DNA from: Venturia oleaginea
Taxonomy: Eukaryota > Ascomycota > Dothideomycetes > Venturiales > Venturiaceae
NCBI GenBank assembly: GCA_013176395.1
Contig: JABMLP010000002.1
Coordinates: 620,001 to 684,000, forward strand
Direction of reading: 5' to 3'
DNA: 64,000 nt
The translations under genes were made by a program, and so were the position numbers. Below are positions 19,540 to 30,162 of the stretch, in pieces (the stretch's first letter is position 1; each line of letters starts with the position of its first letter). The notes beneath the pieces are model-generated. The model ran no database searches. It was given only the letters and a program-made list of their open reading frames with translations, and had not been told where the DNA came from.

Positions 19540-20575
19540 TATAGCCGACTTTGTTAGGAAACTCGAAATTAATTATAGGATAGGAACTTTACTTTTAATT
19601 AGAGGTTAGATTTGGAGATTTTTATTGGAGTGTACAATTGAAGTGCACAATTGAAAATGGGTGTTGATTGAAATCGAGGACTTTGGGTTTCGGTATTGGG
19701 TGACGTTGAAGCCTAGGGATAAGATTCAGTTATGGACCGGTAAGCTGTTTTAAATACATTTTTCAAAAGGTATTGTTTGGGGCATGCCATGCTTCATTTC
19801 CTAGGGTGGACCATGGAAATTATTCTACCTTCCACCTTCACATGCCCTTCAGATGGCTATACGAGTTGATCAGAATTGCGGACGTCACTCAGTCAGTGAG
19901 TCAGTCAAAAATTGAAGAATATCCACGTAGATGCACAAACAACAGTAGTATACCGAAAACAGGTAACATTATGGAGGTGAGCACTTTAAGAGGTGCGAAT
20001 GCGAGACGGGTTTGATGAGGGGCCGGAAGAGTCTCTTAGGCCTCACACTATACGGTATCTAGGTGGACGCAGATCGCAACAGTGTCTCGTATAGAAGCGG
20101 AAGGACTTTGGGTACCTCACGAGCCATTATTGTCGTTTGTGCATCAACGTGGACAATCTTCAAGATTTTTGGTTGATTTACCAATCGGAGTAAACGACGC
20201 GCGCAATTCAAGTTTTCCATCTACTCTCAGGTAATGCATTAAAGGCTAAGGAATTGGGTAGAACCGTTCCAGAAGCTTTAAGGCTGTATGTAGTACTGTA
20301 AACTACCGAGCCTTCCTAGAGGAGATTACTCTGTACTTGAGGGGTAAAGATTAACTGATCTACGTGTTTCAGCTAGGTTGCGCCATGGGTTAGAGCTCTC
20401 AGAACCAGTCAGTCACTCAAAAGCTCGAGAATATCCAAGTTAATGCACATGCTAAAATACTGACCTGGCGACCGCTCTCGAGCAGGACACAGGAGCGGAT
20501 TTGACTATTCTTTCTGATTCAGAGCTGGCTAAGGAAGTGGATCGAGCTTTGTCGTTCGACCAACTTGATATGTTC

Positions 20576-20914
20576 CTACGTATTTTGCAACGAACATAAA
20601 AATATGATCCGCGCTTTGCGCCTCCTTTCTTGCTTTATAAGATTACATTTGTACGAACCAGGGATAGTAAGTACCTTATTCCTCGAACCCCTTGATTTTG
20701 CGCCCATACCCCCCCTCTCCATTTCATACAACTTGCTCTCATTCATTTCCGCTTGTAAATATTCCACAAGTTCGCGCTCCTTCTCCGCCGACATTTCGGG
20801 GAGCGTCACCGTCCCATCATATCGACTCTGACCGAAACCAGTCCTCATTGTGTCAACACACTTGACCTCTTCGGAATTGGTAACACGAAGCCACAATCCT
20901 ATCTCGAACCCCAA
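20576..20914 (-). CDS. Hypothetical ORF
   Basis: 112 codons, starting with TTG; an internal ATG (DTMRTGF) exists. It is hydrophilic, with an acidic helical stretch (EKERELVEYLQAEMNESKLYE) and a basic C-terminus. A GT donor-like site (AAG/GTACTT) occurs after the acidic stretch, so it may be one exon of a longer gene. Not recognised; it could be chance or decayed coding sequence. Confidence 0.22.
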   Translation of the reverse strand: MGFEIGLWLRVTNSEEVKCVDTMRTGFGQSRYDGTVTLPEMSAEKERELVEYLQAEMNESKLYEMERGGMGAKSRGSRNKVLTIPGSYKCNLIKQERRRKARIIFLCSLQNT

Positions 20915-22659
20915 ACAGCAAGTTTCTCAAGTTGACAATTTTGATAGGGCAGAAGTCTAGCTCGCGAGGTCGGAACTTCTATTGATACCCTCTGGCATAA
21001 CCGGGAAGGATTCCTTCGCATGTTGTTATGTATCACATCTGGCTCGGGAACTACATCCAGCTTGATGAGGTGGAGGATGTTAGGTATAGTGAGGAGAGGC
21101 GGAGATATCTCGTGGGCGCCCCGACATTAAGGATTTCTCACCGCCTCGTATGTCCACGGATTCGAATCTTCGAGGCTCGTAGCCTATGATCGAATCAAAT
21201 GTGATATGTAGAAAAAACGAATGTGTATATGGATTATGTATCGTAGGCGACCATGCTGCAGTGAGTCTGGAGTGAAGCTATACGAACCAGCTGATGAGTA
21301 ATTTGCAATGGGGATATTTTTGCGCGGTATTTCCAGAGTCCAGTTCGCTCCCTGCATCTCTAGGTCCAAGAGGTTGGTGGTCCATGCCATCATAAGTCTG
21401 GAACCATGGTACCTTCCCAGCCAACGACCTTGACTTTCTAGCAATTTTGTTAGCCAAGCTGTCGAAAACCCACCTACAGTTATTTCGACTTCATGATGAT
21501 GATGAGCCCATCGCACTTCAGTCACCACCAGTCCAGTAACTCATCCCTTCCAACACAGTCTCTCGAAATCTTGTATGACAGTGTTCCGTCTGACCATCTT
21601 TTTCGCATCCAAGATACTCTTCGCCGCCGATCCATGAACAGTACTATGACTACTCTTCGCAATACCTTGGCCCGTATACCCAACCCAACCCAACCCAAAC
21701 CCGGCAGAAGTCGTCTTAAAACCCATACTGCGAACCCCTTTGATTCCCACCTCTTTGGCGCCCTTGCAAGGTAAAGTGAAAATTATCTGTCATTCCTTCG
21801 TATATGCCGACAGCGGAACTCCCTCTAGCCGCCATTGCGTCGGATTGATAATCCGTAATGTTCCTGATGTCTTGTACCTTTTCGCCATATAATTTGGGAG
21901 CTCTACAGACGCGTCTGCCTGATGACAACCCTCAACAACCCCCTCCTCCTCCTGCTTAAGAAATCAAGAGAATTGGGTCGCGAAGGATGTGCATACACGA
22001 CATGGTAATCCCCTCGATGTTCAGTTTTCTTTGTAAACATTTAGCGCTGCATGAGAGGGGCCGCTCATGTAAATCTCATACAAACTACTGCCGTGCTGCT
22101 CGTGAAGCGCGTCTATTTAGCTTTATCTCGGATTCCGCAGAGACCGCGCCGAAAACATGCTGGCTCCAATTATTAGTTTCAGACACAGCCTCCGGTACTC
22201 CAGTACGATGATTTCAACAGGCCGTTGTGGACGAGGGTGATTGTCGTTGGAGGGAGCGCCTCGAGAGCGCCGCTTTTGTTGGTACTCGCATATTATCCTT
22301 ACCGAGTACGAGTACGAGATACGGGTTCGAGCATCTTCTCTAGTACTACTTTCTCCATCACCACCAATCAATACTAATTCATATCAATACTGTTGTCGTG
22401 TTTCTATTACATTTCCCACTCGGCGCCTGACCGATGACACTTGAATTTGGCATCCATCTCATCGACTTCACACGCAAAACAGATGGATGAATATGAAATC
22501 TCATTGGAGTATTATCATCATAACATGGCTGTCTCAAATTCGGCAACCATGAATTATCAAAAACACATGTTGTCTGCCTGATAGACAACAACGTACTAAT
22601 CGGTAGTAGTCCGAAAGAAAAACGTTGCAATCGTTACTCCGTAAACCCGCTGGATGCAA

Positions 22660-23740
22660 TTATGCAATTCCATATGCCAATGCCGCTGCCAATGCGAATA
22701 CAGATCCTGTAACATCACGACGAACCGCGGCACCGGTAAATTGGGGAGACTGAGCGCCAGTCTTCGTTCCATTATTCGCTCCTGTTGTTGTGGCTCTAGA
22801 GCCAGTAATGGCTGCTGGATTGGCCCCAGTCTTGGTAATTGTGCCACTTCCGCTGGTGGAGTTTTGAGGCTATACTATGGTCAGTTGCGTTTACTGCATG
22901 TCGCTATTGGACTTCGCGTGGCTTCAATCGAATGGCGGACTCACGACTGGCACTGGACTAACTATCACAGTCGACTGAATAATCTGAGTACTATCATAAG
23001 CTCCCGATCCTATACCATAACCATAGCCTTCTGTTTTCGACGAAGCAGCCGAGGTTGGCTTGAAAGGGGATGTAGGTACCGTTACAGAAGGCGACGTAAC
23101 CGGGCCGTGGGGCTCTGAAGAAAAAAGAGTTAGTTTTGACGCGCAAGAGCGTGGTCATGTGGAGAAGACAGGGACGGAGAAATGGGAGGCCAACCCTTGG
23201 GTGAAGGTGGTGGAAGAAGCCCAGGGGGCGGTGGAGATCCATAACCATATCCAGGTGCAGGGGGTGGTGCATGTGGAGCAGGAGATGGAGACTGCCCATG
23301 GCCATATGCAGGAGGTGCAGGTGGTGAAGATGGTGGTGCAACCGTACTTGGGCACGTCGCGGCATGATATGTCGCATCGAACACTCCCTGGTCCAGCGGC
23401 GTCATTGCGATTTTACAGGCAAAGGAGAATTCCTTAAGCACGACATTGGCACGAAAATCGTCACCGAACTCTCCGTCGCTACAGCTGTGACAGGCGCAAG
23501 TGTTTGCTTTCGCATGGAGACCATTATTCGCGGTCTTGCAAAGACCTGTGAAGTAAGTCAGACATTGTCGCTTCAAATGTCAACTCTTTACAGCCTAATC
23601 TTACATGGAATATCAGCCCACTGGCACATCACGCCGGCTTCTCTGGCGCATTTCCTCCAACACATAGGCATAATGGGGAGGAAGGTTGACGATACAACGG
23701 AGGCCATGCACACCACGGCCAAAGAGGTTTTGAACAACAT
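22660..23740 (-). CDS. CFEM-domain GPI-anchored cell-surface protein
   Basis: Four exons by GT/AG sites and phase: 23740-23605, 23545-23195 (donor GTTGGC, least certain), 23114-22945 and 22869-22660, giving about 288 residues. The signal peptide is residues 1-19 (MLFKTSLAVVCMASVVSS). A CFEM-type Cys pattern follows: Cys 27, 31, 39, 46, 48, 62, 64, 67 and 89, with the conserved Asp43 (WADIPC). A Pro/Gly/Tyr-rich linker follows (GYGYGSPPPPG), then a Ser/Thr/Asn-rich stretch and a C-terminal hydrophobic tail (GSVFALAAALAYGIA) typical of a GPI signal. CFEM proteins bind haem or act at the fungal cell surface and in host interaction; which of these applies cannot be read here. Intron 3 has GTGAGT, and intron 2 ends with AACTAAC plus a T-rich acceptor. 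Confidence 0.82.
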
Positions 23741-24742
23741 GCTGAAGTATGTAATGAGCGTGGTACTAAACGAATGTGGGTAAACAGAATAAAGAAAAGC
23801 GAGAGATCTGAGCGCTTAGGCTCTGTAACAGCGATATTTAGCCAACAACGAGGAACTGATGTGGTGGTGGAGAAGGGAGTGAGAAGGGAAGTAACCTGCC
23901 CCAGAAAACTGGCCCAGATTACGGTGAACACTGTTATAAATGAGATGAGATTCTCGTGGTTTGTGCAGGGAGACATCCAAGTTCAGTACCTTGCGGAGTG
24001 TTAATCTGAGACGTCGAGATGGACAGTTTACCCTGGACATCCTTCCAAACACGGCATGGACAATAGTTCAGGTATGAGGTCACGCTTCTTGATGAAGATT
24101 TTCTTGATGAAGATTTCATGAGGCTGTACCGCTAGTGAACAAGCTTTGACAGCCATTTCTGCGAAACGGTGATCCGGATTGGACGAGAGAACGAAACTGT
24201 CGTCGAGATTTGCGACCATTCCCCTTTCGCCCTGCAAACATTGTTCCGGCGATCACAGCATCCTGGAGTTTCAATTTCACGACATGTTATCCATGTTGTC
24301 AAGATAGGAAGGCCTCATGGAAGAAACCGTGTATGTACCGTGTTGTCTGAAGATACTTGCATTTTCAAACAATCGTAGCCAAGGTTTTTCTGGAATGATG
24401 TCAAGGCTGAAGTTGAGTGGCTTCATTTGCGCTAGGCTTCAGCCTGATACGTCCGGAAACCGCCATAATATTTTCATACGAGATGTCGAGGCTCTTTTTA
24501 ACAATCTTGAAGGCTTCCGCCGACAAGCTCATGATATGGAATCATCCCCATGTATTAAACCCTGACAATGGAGAGAAGACGCGCTGAACCCATCCAAGGC
24601 CTGGCCAAGCACTTTCACCATTTCGAGCAACAAGGCAGTTCAAGTCCGCGTACAAATACTCACTGCCACGTCATGGCAGTGCCATTGAAAAACACCATTC
24701 GTCAATTGAACTTCCTTCGCTCGATACCAATTTATCCCATAA

Positions 24743-25027
24743 GGGGTCTGTTCTTTTGACGAGAATATAGCCGGATCTGCCGGGATCTGATGCATTATAG
24801 TGATTTCGTTCTTTTCAACTTCCTTTAACTCCGTACCAGGTTTAGTATTTAGATAAATCTAACGGTTTATCGACGCCGTAGAATTAGGATCTATAAGTAT
24901 ACTAAAAAGAACAGAAAGATTGATAATGTACTGAATATTACAGGAATCCCTGACATCGGCAATCTCAACCGTACAGCGGTAAAACACCATATTGCAGGGG
25001 CGATTGAATTCTGAAAAGAACACGGCC
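24743..25027. mobile_element. Candidate short-TIR MITE
   Basis: The two ends are imperfect inverted copies around TGTTCTTTT (24749-24757 and, inverted, 25014-25022), flanked on both sides by TA. Two further copies of GTTCTTTT lie inside, one per orientation (about 24808 and 24905). The interior is AT-rich and non-coding. The TIR is short and degenerate, so this is tentative. Confidence 0.35.
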
Positions 25028-26344
25028 TAACAAGAGAAAATTCTACCAATTCATAACTAATAAACCACGTCTCTATCATAGCCCCTCCATCCCCAAACCA
25101 TCTCAACTCCCAACCGCGGCGACGACAGACCAACCCCGAGAAAACAAAAACTGTCTAGGATATCGCAAACATCAAACGGGAAAAAGCGAGCGACCGAGAT
25201 ATTTCAAGCGCCGTGATGCCAATCCAAGAAATGAGTGGGCAGAATAAATCGCCCACGATGACCACCCATTCCAAAACGCATCACGCAGAAGCCCAGACCC
25301 GAGTTTCCCTTGCTCCCCTCTCCCTTCCCCCTCTTCTCCCTTTTTCCTTTCTCTCCCCTCCTCTCTCTCCCCCCTCACAATCTCATTTAGTGTTTTTATA
25401 ACACTCCTCACACTCATGATCCATCATAATACTGGGCATTAACGTCGAGGGGGGAGAGCTTGGTTTACACCTCTTCTGACTAATCTGCCCCGGCTTGCAT
25501 AAAAAGGCGAAGACGGTTTGGGTGTGGCCGCAGGTGTAGGTGTAGGCATACCAGGTACACATTTTTGGGGATTTGATTTTTCTTCTGAGGGCTGAAGGGG
25601 AGGTTAGGTTGGTGGGTTGGGGAGGGAGGGATGGGGTGAACGAACCTGATGGGTTTAGATTGGGTGGGTGGAGGGTTTATTGAGTGATGGGTAAAGCTGT
25701 GGTGTGGAGTGGTGATGGTGATGGTATTTGGTTGTGTGAGGATGATACTTTGATGGTATATTCTGCTCGAGAAGATGTGACGATGAGAGCTGAGATGTTG
25801 AATCGATAAACCATCTTCCCACTCAATCCACGCCTCTTATATACACTCCCACAACCAACGAAGCATCCAGAAGGAGACAAGTCACATATCAGTCGTAGCC
25901 CAGCCGTGTCCAAGGTCACAATCAAACAACCCACAGCAGTCGCATCCATACAGACTCCCCTCCGCACCTCACATCTCTCTTCAGGCGCCAAAACGACGCG
26001 CACTGTCGCCGTCCCGTCCCAGAACAATCAAATCGTAGTTACGCAGTATCTAAAGTGGCGTCCGGCGCCCATACCATGGAAAGAGACATATCGCACAAGT
26101 TTGCCCCGTTTCAAGCGGTAAACTCCAACATGGCAAAACGATCCCCAGCGCGCCTCATATTCCAGCCTCTTCAGGCCGTGCGGAAGAAAAAATAAATGTG
26201 TTTGATGCATCAAACGTGGATAAATGGTGTCAGCGTCGTGGTACAAAGGTCCGTTCGCCATCACTTTCCCGGGTCCGTGGATGCAGCGAGCCGTTCCCTG
26301 ACGGGTAGGGTGAGATCTGTGTTGCCTCTGTTGTTCGAGATGGG

Positions 26345-26694
26345 GGATCGTCTGAAAGCCGCAGAGACCCACCATCTTTACGGTACGCAATACACATCAG
26401 TCAGCCGCACGACGCACCAACCACCTCGCCGAAATAATTTCTCTGCCCTCAAGTCCTAGGCTTTTATCTACGTGTTTATATTCAAGGTCTGCTCGGAAAG
26501 AGAAGATATACATTCTATCTCTCGCTTTTAGTATAGAGCCTCTTTTTTAAAAGAACGCCTCTTTAATTCCCAGGACTTCAGATATTTTGCATGACTCCCT
26601 AATGAAGCTGGGAAATTATTTCGGCGAGGTGGTTGGTGCGCTGTGTTAGATACGTTGAATACGGCGGTTGGTCTCTGCGGCTTTCAGACGATTC
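26345..26694. mobile_element. MITE with long TIRs and 9-bp target duplication (MULE-like)
   Basis: A 350-bp non-coding element. Both flanks carry the 9-bp direct repeat CGAGATGGG (26336-26344 and 26695-26703). The outer 25 bases are inverted copies with one mismatch (ATCGTCTGAAAGCCGCAGAG core). A second inverted block further in (CGCACCAACCACCTCGCCG plus AAATAATTTC) extends the arms to about 85-95 bp. A long TIR beginning with G and a 9-bp target duplication fit Mutator-like elements. There is no transposase, so it is non-autonomous. Confidence 0.8.
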
Positions 26695-27018
26695 CGAGAT
26701 GGGTGGTCATAGGCAGCAACGCCGGGGCGTGATATTGTTTGCTCTTTCATAGGATGGTCCGGGACGCGAATATGGCATACTCACCGAGAGAGCAATTTGG
26801 AAGATGGGAAATATCGCTGGAACGAGTTGAACATGCAGGATTGGGGTGGAATGATAGATCGATTGTAACACGCCGATGAGACAGGGATCTGGAGACTCGA
26901 AAAAAAAAGAGCTGATGTTCTGCAGGTGCGCAAACGCGATGGTGGCCTTTGGTTGTTTGGAGGTCGAATGTGTTCCTCACGACACAAACGCCGCAGATCC
27001 CGGCCTAGGTGTTGATCG

Positions 27019-29449
27019 CTAATGATGTCCTTCTTTCAGTGTCTCCAAATAACTGACCAGCCTTTTCTTGATTATGACACCAACAAGGCGACTTGTGCCC
27101 TCCTCGACAACACATACATGTCGCAAACCAAGCTTCCCGAAGAACTCAACAGCATACTCGAGTGGAGCTTTTGCCGACAAGGTAACGGGCGTTCTGTCAA
27201 CAAACATGCTCAGGTCAAAATCGCCCTCATCAGGGTCTCCTAGCAGCCTCACTTCTTTGTCATCATCGTAAATCGATCCGATATTTGTCAGACCAAAATC
27301 GAGTTCGCCTTCGGCAATGTAACCTTGCAGCATCCCGTCTTGTACAAGTACAAGGCCAGCATCCATGAGCCCTCTACTTTTCAATTGCTTCAATTTCGTC
27401 TCCAGAATCTTTGGCGCTACTTTGTTATGTTTCGGGACGGTGACTGTAATCTCGCTCATTGTTTGCTCCGGCGGGATCAGCTCTTCCACAAGCAGATTTT
27501 GTCTGCGGACGAGACGTAGTGAATGTTCCAAGTCCAGGAATGGATGTCCTAGCACATTTTGGGCGAGATCATACACGCCCTCGTCAGAGATGGCATCAGC
27601 CACCCACTTCGCTGTCAAGATTGCGATGCCGTGAGGGACAACGTATTCGAGCTCACCCGTTAGCTTTTATGATTTGTTAGTGTGTGCCAAAACGGTTGCA
27701 GATGTCAGAAAAAAGGGCTTACTCACCTCGAACATGATGACACAAAGTGAGATGGTCATTCGTGACACGCCAGCGAGGAAGGCTCCGGCGCCAACCATGG
27801 CGAAGATACCCGGCGAGATCGACGGTATCCACTGTCCAATGATTCTTCCGAAGAGAGCACCTGCATCTAATGCAGGTATAATGACGCCGGAAGGTACCTT
27901 GATCCCAAATGTGATAGTTCGTGAGAACCAGCTTGACCAAACAGCCATAAACAAGCCAGCCAACGTAAGCCCAGGACCCGTCCGGACTCGCCTCGTTCTG
28001 ACAGACCCAAGTCTGCGATGCCTTCTCACTCTTGCAATCAACAAGCAGCATCTTGATGACCATATCTCCGGGCTCTCTGATGACTGGATTCGGAAACTGG
28101 AGCACGGCTGTAGCTAGAACAATGAGGAAGACCTCAAAAACGGGATAGTTCTTGATGATCGGGAATTTCCTGAACCACTTCGACCACATGTAATTGAGCT
28201 TGCAGAATACACCTCCAAATACGCCTCCTGCGATTCCAAGAAGAATGAAGACCAGGTAGTGCTCAGGTTGATACACGGTGCCGTAGTCCGTCTCGAACAA
28301 GACTAGCTTCCCGGTTCCTGTGGGGTTGAGAGCCTTCAGGACGACCGCAGCGGTCAATGAGCAAAGGAAGGCCCTCCATAAGACTGGCCGAGGAAAGTAT
28401 GTGCTGATCTCCTCGTAAGAAAAGAGTACCCCTCCTATTGGAGCACCAAAGGCCACACTCAGGCCTGACGCGCATGATGCTGATAACATTTCGCGCATCT
28501 TCCTGCCATTATCTCTATACTTCGGAAACCGCTTGGCTACGAGATACCCAACGCATGTGGATATATGCACGAAGGGTCCTTCTTTTCCCAAACACATTCC
28601 TGTAGACACGGCGAAGATGGATCCAAAGGCTTTGACGACTAGAACCTTGAAGTCCAGGAAATGAGGGATAACGAAGCCAGAAAGAATAGTCTTGATCTCG
28701 GGTATTCCAGAACCAGCGGCCATGTACATTGATTTACCCGCAGCGGGAGGCGTGCCGTCGGAATCTCCCAGCTTGTCCTCGAGTCCAGTTGAGGCTGTTG
28801 GTAGAGAACCTTTTGTTGTCATAGTGGCACTGGCACTGATGATGCCAAAAGTTAGCGCTACTGCTACGTAGATGGCAAAAGTCGGCCAGTAGCTGTCGGA
28901 CCAGGACGTGAAGTTTTCTCCACAAGCCTCCTCGCTGATGGCACTTTTGCAGCAGAGCTCCCTGCTCAACAGTGGGTTTAGGTTGCAGTAGCCAAATTTC
29001 CAGTCAGAGGCAGTAGCTGCTGCGACGTCCACGATCCAGGCAACTGTTGCGGTACAAACGCCCATGATAGCTACGGCAGTCCAGCTTTGACATGAGTCGA
29101 AACTTGAGTAGATGGAATTTCGAAGTCCTTTGCCGACATGGACAGCTCTCCATCGGTAGGAATCCTTGACCTACAAGCTGTCTTAGAGGCAAGTCCTAGC
29201 TGAAAAGTTGCGGTATAGCGGGCGTGTAGTAGTACTCACCAGATCATGAAGGTAATCGATAGTAGTATAATCATTGTATGCCAGTCGCTCACCGACGGTG
29301 CTACCTCTCAATTGGTCTTCCTCCTTCGTGACAGCGGAAGCCCTGATGCTCTGAGCCTCAGCATCGAGCTGAATGGCGCTCAAACGACGGCCATTGGCTA
29401 CTTGAGGCAGCAATTGGGATCGTTCGTTAGCAGCCTCAGGGTCTGGCAT
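27019..29449 (-). CDS. CLC-family voltage-gated chloride channel, apparent frameshift
   Basis: Exons 29449-29240, 29170-27727 and 27663-27019 (donors GTGAGT at both introns). The protein would be about 765 residues: a cytosolic N-terminus, then the CLC membrane domain with GSGIPE, GKEGPFVH (gating Glu), AFGAPIGGVLFS and GIKVPSGVIIPALDAGALFGR-type motifs, then two CBS domains in the last exon (LVEELIPPEQTM; VDRTPVTLSAK). Fungal relatives sit in endomembranes and balance luminal pH and copper/iron loading. Exon 2 is one base too long: the frame that gives LVKLVLT and the frame that gives TITFGIKVPSG are adjacent but shifted by one nucleotide at 27918-27919, with no room for an intron. Either the allele is broken in the channel core or there is a sequencing error. 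Confidence 0.87.
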
Positions 29450-29535
29450 TTTGTAAACAATGAAAGTAAATGGAATACTGAGATAAGCCCATACGACAGC
29501 AGGAAGAAGAGAGTTTAAAGGCATGTTCAATATCA

Positions 29536-29841
29536 ATGTCCGCCCACACGGCCGCCCACACGGCGGAAAAGGATGACGATGTCTTGCAGCTAGACTGTCC
29601 CAAATTGAACAGACGCGAAGGTCCAGAGGTCTTATCAGAGACGCGGCAAGCCATCGATTTGGTGCAAGGATGGGTGGGAGATAAGACTTTCAGGGCTCAG
29701 CCACCGCTCGGTATTCGTATTCGAACAGGTCATCATGTGTTTTGTAACGGAATTCCTTTGATTGTCCCTATACTCGTGGTGGAACTTGAAGCTAGAAGTA
29801 GGCCAGCGAGTATATGGTCGAGAAGGTGTTTCGGTTGTTGA
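29536..29841 (+). CDS. Hypothetical small ORF
   Basis: An ATG-initiated ORF of 101 codons, divergent from the CLC gene with starts 87 bp apart. The N-terminal half is hydrophilic (EKDDDVLQLDCPKLNRREGP), the later part more hydrophobic. An overlapping plus-strand frame stays open to 30019, so a spliced product is possible, but no clean GT/AG pair joins them. Not recognised. Confidence 0.25.
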   Translation: MSAHTAAHTAEKDDDVLQLDCPKLNRREGPEVLSETRQAIDLVQGWVGDKTFRAQPPLGIRIRTGHHVFCNGIPLIVPILVVELEARSRPASIWSRRCFGC

Positions 29842-30162
29842 TTTGCACGTGCTTACACCATTACGACTAGCGGGCGGCTTCGGCGAACTGGAAAAGAAGC
29901 AATTCGTCGTAATTAAAGTGCCGGACCGGGCGTACTCATTGCTCAACAAACCACCGAGGGGCACGAGACCAACTGCCCACTCTTCAATTGCTGGCCATAC
30001 ACTCGCCAATTCCGAATAACTCGAATACAATACACAGTAAGCAGCCTGCCACCGTGTGCCTGTTTGGGCCCTTGGAACTCCTCGGTACGTCATTGGGATT
30101 GAGGCCACCATCAACAAAAGCCCCCTCACCCACTTGTACACAACCATTCACTCCCTACAACC

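Larger units (their letters stand above)
18822..22659. other. Gene-poor region with LTR debris
   Basis: No confident gene. Three diverged copies of the motif found in the element D LTR lie at 19918-19952 (+), 20126-20155 (-) and 20429-20459 (+), suggesting decayed LTR fragments. A decayed small secreted protein ORF is at 19234-19539 and an unrecognised ORF at 20576-20914. A short CCCAA-type repeat run is near 21680. The remainder shows nothing recognisable. Confidence 0.6.
23741..27018. other. Intergenic region with two MITE-like insertions
   Basis: No convincing gene in 3.3 kb. Minus-strand ORFs at 25677-26390 show no domain. A pyrimidine-rich tract lies at about 25310-25390. Two transposon-like structures are listed separately (24743-25027 and 26345-26694). 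Confidence 0.6.

Noticed and set aside
21130..21185. tRNA-like GGATTCGAATC T-loop
   Set aside because: The flanking bases do not form a five-base T stem and no acceptor stem or anticodon arm could be placed.
21184..21528. Minus-strand 114-codon ORF (HHHHEVEITVGG)
   Set aside because: GTG start, no domain, no splice support, and overlapping ORFs of similar length on the other strand.
25677..26390. Two adjacent minus-strand ORFs of about 116-120 codons
   Set aside because: Low-complexity or random-looking products; the second overlaps the MULE-like MITE and its target site.
27911..27931. Programmed frameshift or tiny intron in the CLC gene
   Set aside because: No GT/AG pair fits, since both conserved segments are adjacent, and CLC genes are not known to use programmed shifts.
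29635..30147. Minus-strand 170-codon ORF between CLC and ethanolamine kinase
   Set aside because: No recognisable motif; it is antisense to an equally plausible plus-strand ORF and overlaps the kinase promoter.
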